Part shown: in pieces, positions 17,480 to 26,361 of the stretch
Numbering within the stretch: the stretch's first letter is position 1
Layout: each line of letters begins with the position of its first letter
Assembly (NCBI GenBank): GCA_023433505.1
Contig: JAEZCO010000035.1
Coordinates: 102,578 to 166,577, forward strand
Direction: 5' to 3'
Length of the DNA: 64,000 bases
Source: Bacillota bacterium
Lineage (GTDB): Bacteria > Bacillota > Clostridia > Acetivibrionales > DTU013
Notes under the pieces: generated by a model
Told to the model about the DNA's origin: nothing
Seen by the model: only the letters and a program-made list of their open reading frames with translations
Databases searched by the model: none
Program-made: the position numbers and the translations under genes

Positions 17480-17490
17480 TTCATTAATCA

Positions 17491-17530
17491 ATCAGGTATG
17501 GCATAGGTTTATACGTATGCCATACCTGAT
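17491..17530 (+). other. 15-bp perfect stem-loop after the binding-protein gene
   Basis: ATCAGGTATGGCATA (17491-17505), 10 nt loop, exact complement (17516-17530). No T-run follows. Probably stabilises the receptor message, like the hairpins at 5871-5944. Confidence 0.7.
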
Positions 17531-17605
17531 ATATAAACAGTCCACGATTGGTCAATTGTGTCTTAAATTCCGGAAAAACCACATTCTTGAAGGGTGAGGA
17601 TATCT

Positions 17606-18604
17606 GTGAAATACATTTTAAAAAGGTTATGGTTTTATATCGTAGCGTTCTTTGGAGCTTTGGCTTTAAACTTTTTTCTTCCACGCATGATGCCGGGAAA
17701 TCCTGTTCAGATGTTCTTATCAAACCTTTATAAATCAGGCGGGGTTGTTGACAATGCTACAATCGCTGCGGTGGAGAAATTATTCGGATACGATACCCAT
17801 ACGCCGGTTGTTATAGCCTTCTTTAATTATATTGCAAGTATTTTTAAAGGCAATTGGGGTGTTTCTTTTACTTTTTACCCTCAGACGGTAATCGAAGCTA
17901 CGCAGCGTGGAGTGAGATGGACTGTATTCCTTTTGGGAACAGCCTTGATACTCGGATTTATCATCAATACGCTGCTTGGTATTCTAGTCGCATGGAAACG
18001 CGGAAGCAGACTGGATACAACGTTAACCGTCGGTGGGCAAATTATGGCGAATATTCCGTCCGTTGTTACCGCAATTATTCTAAGTATTGCACTTGCGTTT
18101 ACGGATATATTTCCGAGAGGTTATGCGGTGACTCCGCTCTTTTTTCCTGAAAATGTCTTTCAATATATGGGTGATGTTGCATACCATGCGTTCTTGCCGG
18201 TGCTTGCAGTTATTATTACAGGCCTGGGAGGAATTATGGGCATGCGGGCCAATATGATTAACCAGCTTGGTGAAGATTATATCGTAATGGGAATTGCCAA
18301 AGGCGTGCCCGATAAGAAAATCATGTTTGGGTATGGCGCAAGAAATGCGCTTCTACCTGTTGTTACATCCCTTGCAATGCAAATAGGTTTCTTATTAGGC
18401 GGTTCTTTAATTATCGAACAGGTTTTCAATTATCCTGGGTTAGGCCAAATTATGGTCATGGCTATCAGCAGAAGAGATTATCCCTTAATGCAAGGTATAC
18501 TGCTCATGACAACAATATTGATGCTTTCGGCGAACTTTATTGCAGACATCAGCATTATGATCCTGGACCCAAGAACTCGCAGACAAGGCGTTAATGGGAA
18601 CTAA
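17606..18604 (+). CDS. oppB: Opp/Dpp-type permease, first subunit
   Basis: Binding-protein-dependent permease of 332 aa, six membrane segments. It starts MKYILKRLWFYIV and has the early NFFLPRMMPGNP segment typical of DppB/OppB. The cytoplasmic loop (VMGIAKGVPDKKIMFGYGAR) is the ATPase-docking region, and LLGGSLIIEQVFNYPGLG is a family motif. I chose the GTG at 17606 because GGGTGAGGA ends 5 nt upstream; the frame opens at a GTG at 17594 that would overlap the ribosome site. Confidence 0.88.
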   Translation: MKYILKRLWFYIVAFFGALALNFFLPRMMPGNPVQMFLSNLYKSGGVVDNATIAAVEKLFGYDTHTPVVIAFFNYIASIFKGNWGVSFTFYPQTVIEATQRGVRWTVFLLGTALILGFIINTLLGILVAWKRGSRLDTTLTVGGQIMANIPSVVTAIILSIALAFTDIFPRGYAVTPLFFPENVFQYMGDVAYHAFLPVLAVIITGLGGIMGMRANMINQLGEDYIVMGIAKGVPDKKIMFGYGARNALLPVVTSLAMQIGFLLGGSLIIEQVFNYPGLGQIMVMAISRRDYPLMQGILLMTTILMLSANFIADISIMILDPRTRRQGVNGN

Positions 18605-18627
18605 CGGTAAAAGGAGACGGGAAGTAA

Positions 18628-19554
18628 ATGAAAAAAATATGGAATAGTACTATAATGCGCTTTTTTAGAAATAGTCCCAAAACAAGCATCGGAGCTATTC
18701 TGGTAATTATAATTCTTCTCCTTACCGTTGGGGCAAACCTATTTACGAATATCGATCCAACAAATCGGTTTGAAGGAGAATATCACAGCACACCTTCAGC
18801 TACCCATATATTAGGCACAACTCAACTGGGGAATGATGTATTCGCTCAAACCTTGTATGGAGGCCGCACATCAATCCTGGTAGGTATATTTGCCGGTGTC
18901 CTTACAGTGTTTTTAGGAATCATTTTAGGAATCAGTTCAGGCTATTTTGGAGGATGGTATGATAACATCGTTACAACAGTAATTAATATTATCATGGTTG
19001 TACCCAATATAGTCTTGCTGCTTATTGTTGCAGCACTTTTGGACGGTGTATCGCCATTCTTGATTTGTATTATTATCGGTCTGACTTCCTGGCCATGGAA
19101 TGCCCGTGTACTTCGTGCCCAAACAATGAGTTTGAGAAACAGAGAATTTGTTTATTCTGCAGAAACCTTAGGAGAATCAAAGCTTAGAATCATGTTTATG
19201 GAGATTATGCCCAACATGCTTTCGATTATAAGTTCTGCTTTTGTCGGCACGCTTATCTATGCGATTACGGCCAGCGCTACGCTTGAGTTCATTGGCTTCG
19301 GCGACCCGCTTTCGTGTACATGGGGAATCATGCTTTTTAATGCCAATAAATCCGGAGCGTTGACAAGCGGTGCGTGGTGGGAATTGCTGGGCCCGATTTC
19401 CGGAATTGTCTTGTTTGGCGCAGGCCTTACATTAATTAATTTCTCCATCGATGAAGTATCAAATCCAAAGCTGAAAGCCCAAAGAATTATGAGAGCTTAT
19501 TATAAAGTGAAAAAAAACCAGGCAAAAAATATAGGCGTGGCGCACGAAGCGTAG
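18628..19554 (+). CDS. oppC: Opp/Dpp-type permease, second subunit
   Basis: DppC/OppC-like permease, 308 aa. The extracellular segment HILGTTQLGNDVFAQTLYGG after the first membrane helix is diagnostic, and REFVYSAETLGESKLRIMF carries the EAA-type loop. AAGGAGACGG precedes the ATG. The last codons (GVAHEA, stop) run into the repeated hairpin element that begins at about 19551, so the natural C-terminus may have been altered by that element. Confidence 0.87.
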   Translation: MKKIWNSTIMRFFRNSPKTSIGAILVIIILLLTVGANLFTNIDPTNRFEGEYHSTPSATHILGTTQLGNDVFAQTLYGGRTSILVGIFAGVLTVFLGIILGISSGYFGGWYDNIVTTVINIIMVVPNIVLLLIVAALLDGVSPFLICIIIGLTSWPWNARVLRAQTMSLRNREFVYSAETLGESKLRIMFMEIMPNMLSIISSAFVGTLIYAITASATLEFIGFGDPLSCTWGIMLFNANKSGALTSGAWWELLGPISGIVLFGAGLTLINFSIDEVSNPKLKAQRIMRAYYKVKKNQAKNIGVAHEA

Positions 19555-19617
19555 CCAGGGCGAATTCATTTCGCCCGCAGCGAGGGGGTATGGGGGCATG
19601 CCCCCACTGGAAATTGA
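19551..19617. repeat. dispersed hairpin element, copy 1
   Basis: Contains GGGCGAA-TTCAT-TTCGCCC and the palindrome GGGGGCATGCCCCC. It is about 85-90 percent identical by eye to 21724-21790. It supplies the stop codon of the upstream permease and lies inside the operon, between permease and ATPase. Confidence 0.75.
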
Positions 19618-19650
19618 ACAATTCCAAATGGGAAGGAAGAGCATTTTAAG

Positions 19651-20619
19651 ATGAGTGATTTATTAACGGTGAAAGGACTTAGTGTTGATTATGTAACTGC
19701 AAAAGGGGGACATGTCAGAGCGGTAGACAATGTCAGCTTTTCTGTAAAAGAGGGTCAAAGCTACGGCCTGGCAGGAGAATCCGGCTGTGGCAAGAGTACA
19801 ATTGCTTACTCTCTTATGAGGTTACACAGGCCTCCGGCGTTAATATCCGATGGACAAATTATTGTTGGCGGTAATGACATCGTACATATGACGGAAAATA
19901 GAGTTCAGCAATTACGCTGGAGTGAGATCGCCATGGTATTCCAATCGGCCATGAACTGTCTGAATCCCGTAGTGACAATGGAAAAACAATTTTTTGAGAT
20001 ATTCAGGTATCATGGGATTACCAATGATAAAAAAGTTTCCAGAAAGAAGGCTGAAGAACTTTTAGCCGTTGTAGGTATCCCGGCGGAAAGAATAAAAGAT
20101 TATCCTCACCAGTATTCAGGCGGTATGCGTCAGAGAGCGGTTATTGCAATGGCACTGGCCCTCCGGCCGAAGCTTCTGATATTAGACGAACCTACTACTG
20201 CCCTAGACACTGTAGTACAAAGGGATATTTTGCAGTGTATTTACGACCTGAAAAAGGAGTTGAATTTTTCTATTTTTTTTATTACCCATGATATCAGTTT
20301 GATGATGGAATTTTGCGACACAATCGGTATTATGTACGCTGGGAAGATCGTAGAACAGTCTTCTTCGGAGAATATTCTGCATAATCCCAACCATCCGTAT
20401 ACCTACGGCTTAAAAAATTCCTTTCCCTCTTTAAAAGGAGAAGTGAAGTATATGGAAGGAATCCCTGGAACCCCATTGGACTTAAATGCTATCCCCGTAG
20501 GCTGCAGATTTCAGGACCGCTGCTTTAGAGCCTGTAAAGACTGTTTTACAAAGGAACCGGAGGTCAGCATCACGAAGGATGGGTTCTTTTACTGCCATAA
20601 TCCATTAAAGGCGGGATAG
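19651..20619 (+). CDS. oppD: Opp/Dpp-type ATPase, first subunit
   Basis: ABC ATPase of 322 aa. Walker A GESGCGKST (~43-51), ABC signature YSGGMRQRAVIAMAL (~152-166), Walker B LLILDEPTTALD (~174-185), then the switch His in FITHDISLM. The C-terminal extension with GCRFQDRCFRACKDC is the Cys-rich oligopeptide-transporter domain that can hold an iron-sulfur cluster in some members. It pairs with the next gene's product to power the importer. Confidence 0.92.
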   Translation: MSDLLTVKGLSVDYVTAKGGHVRAVDNVSFSVKEGQSYGLAGESGCGKSTIAYSLMRLHRPPALISDGQIIVGGNDIVHMTENRVQQLRWSEIAMVFQSAMNCLNPVVTMEKQFFEIFRYHGITNDKKVSRKKAEELLAVVGIPAERIKDYPHQYSGGMRQRAVIAMALALRPKLLILDEPTTALDTVVQRDILQCIYDLKKELNFSIFFITHDISLMMEFCDTIGIMYAGKIVEQSSSENILHNPNHPYTYGLKNSFPSLKGEVKYMEGIPGTPLDLNAIPVGCRFQDRCFRACKDCFTKEPEVSITKDGFFYCHNPLKAG

Positions 20620-20704
20620 CTGCACATTAATTTGTCATCGGATTTTTGGCGGAAGCAAAATACTATTGCACCAAACACAATGAATCTATGATATGAGGTG
20701 TGAC

Positions 20705-21694
20705 ATGAAAGAAGAGAAGCAAGCGGTATTAAGCGTAAAAAACGTTGTGATGGATTTTAAAATCGCCGGGAAATCGCCTCTGTCCAGAAAAAAAACTTTA
20801 CGCGCTTTAAATGATATTACTTTTGATTTATATAAAGGTGAAGCATTGGCCATTGTCGGTGAATCAGGCTGCGGAAAGTCGACTATATGCAGGGTTGCGA
20901 TGAAATTTTACAATCCTACCTCCGGAACGATGACCTTTGAAAAAAATGATATTCATAAATTGAAGGCACAGGAACTAAAAAACTATCGTCAAAAAGTACA
21001 GATGATTTTCCAAGACCCTTTTTCCTCGCTGAATCCTTTGCATAATATCTATTATCATTTGAAGAGACCGCTTGAATTGTACCATCCTTCCGACAAAATT
21101 ACCATGAAAAAGAAGATGGACGAGTATTTGACCTTGGTTGGACTTGTCCCGCCGGAAGAACAAGGAAGCAAAAATCCTCATCAGCTGTCCGGCGGACAAA
21201 GACAAAGAGCATACTTGGCAAGAATATTGTCTGTAGGCGCAGAAGTCATATTTGCCGATGAGCCGACATCAATGCTGGACGTATCCATTCGACTGGGAAT
21301 TCTAAACCTTATGAACAAATTGAAAAAGGAAAATAACAAATCCTTTGTTTATATTACTCATGATATAGCAACTGCACGATACTTTGCGGATAGAATTATT
21401 GTTTTGTATGCCGGTCATATGGTGGAATGGGGTGATATTGATAAAGTTATTGTCAATCCCATGCATCCTTATACAAAGCTTTTGGTCACGGCAGCTCCGG
21501 ATCCGGAAAGAGAGGGAGTTGTGGAACTGCCGGTATTAAAAGATAAAGAATCGGAAGTAACTGTCTGGACCCCGGAAAGCAGAGGCTGTCCGTTTAAAAG
21601 CCGGTGTCCTGTGGCTGAAGAGCGATGTTCCGCAGAATTCCCGCAGGTAAGGGAAGTCAGTGACGGACAATTTATCCGGTGTTTCCATCTCTGA
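20705..21694 (+). CDS. oppF: Opp/Dpp-type ATPase, second subunit
   Basis: ABC ATPase, 329 aa from ATG 20705. Walker A GESGCGKST, signature LSGGQRQRAYLARIL, Walker B VIFADEPTSMLD, and C-terminal GCPFKSRCPVAEERC. The frame opens at ATG 20693, but GAGGTG lies between the two starts, favouring 20705. It is the last gene of the operon and is followed by copy 2 of the hairpin element. Confidence 0.92.
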   Translation: MKEEKQAVLSVKNVVMDFKIAGKSPLSRKKTLRALNDITFDLYKGEALAIVGESGCGKSTICRVAMKFYNPTSGTMTFEKNDIHKLKAQELKNYRQKVQMIFQDPFSSLNPLHNIYYHLKRPLELYHPSDKITMKKKMDEYLTLVGLVPPEEQGSKNPHQLSGGQRQRAYLARILSVGAEVIFADEPTSMLDVSIRLGILNLMNKLKKENNKSFVYITHDIATARYFADRIIVLYAGHMVEWGDIDKVIVNPMHPYTKLLVTAAPDPEREGVVELPVLKDKESEVTVWTPESRGCPFKSRCPVAEERCSAEFPQVREVSDGQFIRCFHL

Positions 21695-21723
21695 AATTGA
21701 ACAACGACACAGCCCTTTCCTCG

Positions 21724-21790
21724 TGTAGCGTAGGGCGAATTCATTCCGCCCGCAGCGAGGGGGATAGGGGCATGCCCTCATCGGAAATCA
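21724..21790. repeat. dispersed hairpin element, copy 2
   Basis: Same layout as 19551-19617, with GGGCGAATTCATTCCGCCC and GGGCATGCCC. It is followed by GGCAGATATCC and seven T, a block shared with the terminator at 15471-15489, so it may also end the opp transcript. Confidence 0.72.
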
Positions 21791-21823
21791 AAGGCAGATA
21801 TCCTTTTTTTGCGTTTTCGTACT

Positions 21824-23095
21824 TCAGGTCTTCCGTATGGTAAAAAGGTTCGAGGCCATATACCATGTAGCTGGGAAAGGCTGATCCATCAGCCAGTAGA
21901 AGGTTCCCCTCAAACCGTATTGATTTACCAGTTGGTATTTGTAACTATGGCTTAAGGCGTCTTCAAACCAGATGATGCGCTGTCTCCTTGCGCTGTCATA
22001 GTAATTTAAGGTTGGCTGGTAGACAGTATAATCAAACAAAATATTGGTTCGATAAGTTCTTGCCAGTCCCCAGACCCTGGGAAGGATCACGGTGGTGGCC
22101 ATATTGCCCGGCTGGTATGGGGCGGGCCAATCATAGCCGAACAGCGTCAGTCCCATGCTTATTTTATTTGCCGGAATACCGTTTTGTATCGCATAGTCCA
22201 ATACTCTTTTTACATTCGGCAGGGGAGCGGTAGCCCGCGGAGGGCCGGAGCGCCAGCCCCATTCATAGGTCATAATCGCTGCGATATCAACCAGGGGTCC
22301 CAGCCGGTTATAGTCAAAGAAACCTACCCATTCCCTTTCCGGCCAGTCCTCCCATTTGGGCGCCATATTCAATACCAGAATTTTGTTTACATTATGCAGT
22401 CTTGCAGACAGCTCCTGAATCAACAGCGTAAACAATTGCCTGTCTGCAGGAGGAAGATTCTCGAAATCGATGACGACGCCTCTGAAATTATTGGCTTGCA
22501 AAAAATTCATGATGTTGTTTACAAGATTCGTCCGGTTTGCAGCGGTGGATACCAGCGCATGCCCAATTTCACTGCTAAATTCTCCGTTGAATAAATTTGT
22601 CAATACCGGAAAGACCATAAGCCCGTTTGCTCTTGCCGCAGCAAGTGTTTCCGCGTCAGGCGTCCCGGTGATCCGGCCTGCTGCCGTTACCGGAAAATCG
22701 AAGAGAGCCAGATAGGTAATATACCTTGCCAGTGAATTGATAAGCTGGGTTTTATTCGGCACGCGCGAGGGAATGAAATAGCCTATGGTCTCCAGGATAG
22801 GCTTTGTCCGCAATACCTGACCTTGATAAATGGTGTAGGGATAGGTCAGGTTGTTGGCGGCGATGAGCTGTGAAAGGGTGATATTCATGCTTTTTGCAAT
22901 GGCATAAGGTGTGTCACCCCGCTTAACCACATAAGTGCCGGGAGGCGTAGGAGTCGGGATAAGCAGATTCATACCCACAACCAGGGATTCCGGCATATCC
23001 AGCCCGTTGGCAGTAATGATGGCTTGCTGGGTGACTTTATATCTATTGGCGATACTCCATAGAGTATCGCCGGACTTTACACTATATATGTCCAT
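21824..23095 (-). CDS. sleL: LysM-GH18 spore cortex hydrolase (SleL/YaaH type)
   Basis: N-acetylglucosaminidase of the SleL family that degrades cortex fragments during spore germination. The 423 aa length matches SleL/YaaH (about 430). LysM domains lie at residues 2-46 and 54-97, and the GH18 barrel at ~105-420 with the catalytic VVIDFE (Glu212). There is no signal peptide, as in known SleL, which is placed in the spore during sporulation. AAGGTG lies 7 nt before the ATG. Monocistronic on the minus strand, convergent with opp. Confidence 0.88.
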   Translation of the reverse strand: MDIYSVKSGDTLWSIANRYKVTQQAIITANGLDMPESLVVGMNLLIPTPTPPGTYVVKRGDTPYAIAKSMNITLSQLIAANNLTYPYTIYQGQVLRTKPILETIGYFIPSRVPNKTQLINSLARYITYLALFDFPVTAAGRITGTPDAETLAAARANGLMVFPVLTNLFNGEFSSEIGHALVSTAANRTNLVNNIMNFLQANNFRGVVIDFENLPPADRQLFTLLIQELSARLHNVNKILVLNMAPKWEDWPEREWVGFFDYNRLGPLVDIAAIMTYEWGWRSGPPRATAPLPNVKRVLDYAIQNGIPANKISMGLTLFGYDWPAPYQPGNMATTVILPRVWGLARTYRTNILFDYTVYQPTLNYYDSARRQRIIWFEDALSHSYKYQLVNQYGLRGTFYWLMDQPFPATWYMASNLFTIRKT

Positions 23096-23200
23096 TTGTC
23101 AGCACCTTGTTTCGGTTTTATTGCAGGCTTGCCGCGTCAGCCTTTTTGCCGATGCAGGTTATAATTCCACAGGATTCAGTGTCTTTGAAGCCATGCGTTA

Positions 23201-23210
23201 TAATATATGC
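23201..23210 (-). promoter_or_regulatory. possible sporulation sigma -10 element for sleL
   Basis: On the minus strand GCATATATTA resembles the -10 box of mother-cell sigma factors (sigma-E/K), about 105 nt before the sleL start. No confident -35 was seen. Confidence 0.25.
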
Positions 23211-23306
23211 TTTTTGCAGGGATAAAGTTCTGGCGACCTGAGAACAATCCAAGAAGATCAACCATATATATAATTATGTAAAGTATTAATTGGGGATGTG
23301 ATCTAT

Positions 23307-23990
23307 ATGGCTACTATTTTGGTGTATAATAATGCAAATAATACGATGGAAAGCTATACCCTGAATGAGACTGACGCCATGCCTTATTCAACACCCGGAA
23401 GCTTAACTGTCGGTGAATTCCGCGGCAGCTCAAATGCGGGTACCTTATGGACAGACCGCAGGGCCATGGAAAGCTGGAATACTACGCGAAGGCTGTGGGG
23501 AAATCCCATTTATGTGGGATATGCCTTCAAAAGGATTTGGGAAGGCGGTCACGACCGCATGTCCCAGCACTATGCAGGCATAGCCTTTGATGCCGGACAA
23601 AACCTTGATAACAATACCAGAAACCAGCTGCGGAACACTGCTGCCAGTTCCGGCGTCTGGTCCTATGTTGAACCGGCCTACCTTACGCCTACCTGGGTGC
23701 ATATGGACAGGCGGATTGGCCCGCCTGCCTGCAGTAGCGGCGGATATCCCATGGTGATGCAGGGGAGTGTGGGGGTATATGTTCTGATTCTTCAGGACGC
23801 TTTGAATGCTCTCGGATACACCGGATCAGGTCTGGATGGCTATTTCGGAGGCGGTACCCGGAATGCCGTTGTAAACTTCCAGCGTGCCCAAGGCCTGGGT
23901 GCTGACGGCATAGTGGGATGCCAAACCTGGGAAAGTCTCACCACCCTGGCGGTAAGCATAGGCAGGACTCCCACGGTGGTAAACGCCTGA
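23307..23990 (+). CDS. M15-like peptidase with peptidoglycan-binding domain
   Basis: The 227 aa protein from ATG 23307 (the frame opens at GTG 23298, too close to the ribosome site). Residues ~30-140 have the layout of D-Ala-D-Ala carboxypeptidase/endopeptidase M15 enzymes: SQHYAGIAFDAG supplies His88 and Asp95, and WVHMD supplies His132 as zinc ligands. Residues ~150-215 form a PG_binding_1 domain (LQDALNALGYTG, DGYFGGGTRNAVVNFQ). No signal peptide is visible, which would fit a spore or phage-like lytic role. Exact specificity is unknown. Confidence 0.72.
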   Translation: MATILVYNNANNTMESYTLNETDAMPYSTPGSLTVGEFRGSSNAGTLWTDRRAMESWNTTRRLWGNPIYVGYAFKRIWEGGHDRMSQHYAGIAFDAGQNLDNNTRNQLRNTAASSGVWSYVEPAYLTPTWVHMDRRIGPPACSSGGYPMVMQGSVGVYVLILQDALNALGYTGSGLDGYFGGGTRNAVVNFQRAQGLGADGIVGCQTWESLTTLAVSIGRTPTVVNA

Positions 23991-24002
23991 TAAAATCAGG
24001 CG
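23984..24002 (+). terminator. hairpin at the 3' end of the M15-like gene
   Basis: CGCCTGAT-AAA-ATCAGGCG spans the stop codon; A-rich rather than T-rich sequence follows. It may act with the next hairpin. Confidence 0.4.
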
Positions 24003-24009
24003 TACAAAA

Positions 24010-24047
24010 AACTACTTCCCCTTTTTTATGAAAAGCGAGAAGTAGTT
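24010..24047. terminator. bidirectional terminator between convergent genes
   Basis: AACTACTTC ... GAAGTAGTT with an inner CTTTT-TTATG-AAAAG stem, lying between the M15-like gene and the minus-strand lactonase. Confidence 0.6.
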
Positions 24048-24071
24048 CATCGGTGCGGAGTACTGCAAATT

Positions 24072-25160
24072 CTATAGACATGCGAATTTGATGCATACCG
24101 GACTTGGTACCTCCAAAATTTCCCCAAGAAACTCCGGTTCTCCTGTGCCAGGCTTGATAGCATATTTTGCAAGGGTATCGGAATACTGGTTCGCCGCAAG
24201 GAGAAACTTTCCTGAAGGGTCAATCGCGAAGTCCCGGGGGTATATCCCATGTGTCGATACATGAGAAACGCCCTCCAGCATGCCGGAGCTTTGATCGATT
24301 TTAAATACGGCCAGGCTGTCATGACCCCGATTTGATGCGTAGAGAAAGTCTCCTGCCGGGGAAATATGAACTGCGGCGCAGTAATTTTCCGTAGTGCAGT
24401 TGGCAGGGAGCGCGGAAACGGTTTGTATAGGATGAAAGCTGCAGCCGGTGGGGTCGTATTTGAAGACAACCACTTCCGAGCTTAACTCTGTCAGAACATA
24501 AGCGAATTTGTTATTCGGGCTGAACTCCATATGCCTTGGCCCTGAGCCGGGCCTTATGTCTACCGATAGCTTTTGAGAGGCAGAATTAGAGCCGCTAAGC
24601 GGTGAAAAACCGTATACATTGATTTTGTCCACCCCCAGGTCCACGGCACATAAATACTTCTCACCGGGAGTGAGGGTGGCATAATGCATATGAGGCCCTT
24701 CCTGTCTTGCCTTGTCAGGTCCCGAGCCCTGATGCCGGATGATTGAGGACATGCTGCCGATATAGCCGTCTTTTTCGAGCGGGAACATGGATAAGGTACC
24801 ATCGCTGTAATTGGAAACAAATAAAAACCTGTTACTACTGTCAACACCCAGATGACATGGATGAGTGCCCTTCGTGGGCCGGATATTCAGAAGCGTCAGC
24901 AATCCTGTCTGCCGGTCAATGGAGTATGCTCCCACAGCTCCGCCGTATTCGCCCTGATATACATCGGTTTCTATGACGGAATAAAGATAGCGGAGGTCTT
25001 TGCTGATGGCAAGATAAGAGGGATTTTCAAGCTCCGGAAATGTACCTGCAACCTCCAGCCCGCCTGTGACAGTGTTGAAATCCAATACATAAATTCCTTT
25101 GCTTTTCCCAGTGGTATAGGTTCCGATATATACATAACATCTATTCTCCATAGTGCCCAT
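24072..25160 (-). CDS. pgl: 6-phosphogluconolactonase-like beta-propeller (YkgB/Pgl type)
   Basis: Seven-bladed propeller of the lactonase family, 362 aa, cytoplasmic. It opens YVYIGTYTTGKSKGIYVL, the family hallmark, and later has NPSYLAIS, THPCHLGVD, GPHMHYATL, GSGPRHMEFSP and the AANQYSDTL repeat of blade ends. In E. coli the homologue hydrolyses 6-phosphogluconolactone. No other pentose-phosphate gene is near, so the substrate could be another sugar lactone. GGGAGGAAGG precedes the start. Confidence 0.85.
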   Translation of the reverse strand: MGTMENRCYVYIGTYTTGKSKGIYVLDFNTVTGGLEVAGTFPELENPSYLAISKDLRYLYSVIETDVYQGEYGGAVGAYSIDRQTGLLTLLNIRPTKGTHPCHLGVDSSNRFLFVSNYSDGTLSMFPLEKDGYIGSMSSIIRHQGSGPDKARQEGPHMHYATLTPGEKYLCAVDLGVDKINVYGFSPLSGSNSASQKLSVDIRPGSGPRHMEFSPNNKFAYVLTELSSEVVVFKYDPTGCSFHPIQTVSALPANCTTENYCAAVHISPAGDFLYASNRGHDSLAVFKIDQSSGMLEGVSHVSTHGIYPRDFAIDPSGKFLLAANQYSDTLAKYAIKPGTGEPEFLGEILEVPSPVCIKFACL

Positions 25161-25249
25161 TTGTCCTTCCTCCCCAAAAATATTTTATGCGGAATCCGGA
25201 AGCTGTATAGAGCATAAAGCATTTCCGGACCTATATTACTTTATTTAAA

Positions 25250-25345
25250 GTACTGGTGCAAATATAACTTCCCGTATAGGTTTCTGAAAATGCAGTCTAT
25301 TGCGGCCGGTATTTTCGTAAAAACGGGAAGGAATATTTGCAGTAC
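25250..25345. repeat. palindromic dispersed element, copy A
   Basis: The 96 bp element has imperfect inverted arms, GTACTGGTGCAAATATAACT at the left and the reverse complement of GTACTGCAAATATTCCTTCC at the right. Its 49 bp left arm matches the right arm of 52410-52552 at about 45 of 49 positions by eye. It lies between the crp and lactonase genes. Confidence 0.8.
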
Positions 25346-25394
25346 CCCTAAATACCTGCCGGTTATACCATCAAGTTGAACCTTCCCGGTAAAT

Positions 25395-26072
25395 TCACTG
25401 CCACCCTTTAAGGTTTTCGGGATTCAGAATCACGATCCGGTCATCCTGTTCCGTGATGGATTTTTCCTTGCGGAATTTGCTTAAAACCCTGGAAATGGTT
25501 TCTCTGGTGGTGCCGGCCATATCCGCCAGTTCCTGACGGGATAGGGGGATGCTTATCATGATGCCTCTGTCCGTAGGTTTTCCGTGGTCTTCGGCGAGCT
25601 TCATCAGCTGGGCTGCGGTCCGTGAAAAGACATCGTTGAAGGTCAGGTCTTTGATTTTATGCTGTGCCTGCAGCAGCTTTGAGGTTAGCAGCTTGATTAT
25701 TTTCAATGACAGGCCGGGGCTCTGGGAGATAAGCTTCTCCAGATCGCTGTTGCTGATGCTCCCTATGACCGAGTCCTCATAAACGGAAGCGGAAGCCGGA
25801 TAGGCGATACCGCTGAAAAGAGTGGCTTCGCCGAAGACCTCACCTTCGCCCAGGATATGGACAATGTGCTCTCTGCCGTCTTCATAGGTCCTGTAAATCT
25901 TAACCTTGCCGGATTTCACATAATAGAAGGCAGCCCCGGGCTCGCCCTCCATGAATATAGAAGCATTCTTTCGATACCTGCGCTCTGACGATATCTGGGA
26001 AATCCTCTCCAGATCCTCATCGGACAGGCTTGAAAAAACAGTAAGCTTTTTCAGCATTTCATAATCCTTCAT
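25395..26072 (-). CDS. Crp/Fnr-family transcription regulator
   Basis: From ATG 26072 the protein is 225 aa: a cyclic-nucleotide-binding-type domain (~15-125, with GEVFGEATLFSG in the effector pocket region) and a Crp helix-turn-helix (SRQELADMAGTTRETISRVL). There are no Cys clusters in the N-terminal region, so it is unlikely to be an iron-sulfur Fnr. The frame is open 27 codons further (26153), but GGGGAGG lies 12 nt before 26072. Signal and targets are unknown. Confidence 0.85.
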   Translation of the reverse strand: MKDYEMLKKLTVFSSLSDEDLERISQISSERRYRKNASIFMEGEPGAAFYYVKSGKVKIYRTYEDGREHIVHILGEGEVFGEATLFSGIAYPASASVYEDSVIGSISNSDLEKLISQSPGLSLKIIKLLTSKLLQAQHKIKDLTFNDVFSRTAAQLMKLAEDHGKPTDRGIMISIPLSRQELADMAGTTRETISRVLSKFRKEKSITEQDDRIVILNPENLKGWQ

Positions 26073-26155
26073 GGCAACGGATATCCTCCCCGGACAAACG
26101 ATCGTATTCATCACATTTTTGTACTTGTCGAGTGTAAAAAACAGTAACTTCACCG

Positions 26156-26183
26156 TTTACAACCCATGTAAATATGCTATAAT
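26156..26183 (+). promoter_or_regulatory. sigma-A promoter with extended -10
   Basis: TTTACA (26156-26161), 16 bp spacer ending in TGC, TATAAT (26178-26183). It would transcribe the HAD phosphatase with a leader of about 300 nt. Confidence 0.6.
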
Positions 26184-26192
26184 ATATTTAAG

Positions 26193-26223
26193 GACGGCGA
26201 CGCTTGTTGCTGTCAGGTTTTTA
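26193..26223 (+). other. leader hairpin followed by T-run
   Basis: GACGGCGAC-GCTT-GTTGCTGTC (two G-U pairs), then AGGTTTTT. It begins within a few bases of the predicted transcript start; it could be a 5' stabilising hairpin or an early terminator. Confidence 0.4.
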
Positions 26224-26347
26224 TGAGAGAATTATTTTTTGAAACGGTTTTTATCCGTTTTTTTCTTTGTCTTTCCGGCAATCCTCATCCAAAACCTGAA
26301 TATCACCTATCCATTATATCCCATAGCAGAGAGATGTGCAATAAAAA

Positions 26348-26361
26348 AACAAACGTTTGTT
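26348..26361. promoter_or_regulatory. perfect 14-bp palindrome, operator-like
   Basis: AACAAACGTTTGTT. It resembles TetR-type operators and does not match the LexA box GAAC-N4-GTTC. It lies 130 bp before the HAD gene. Confidence 0.35.
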
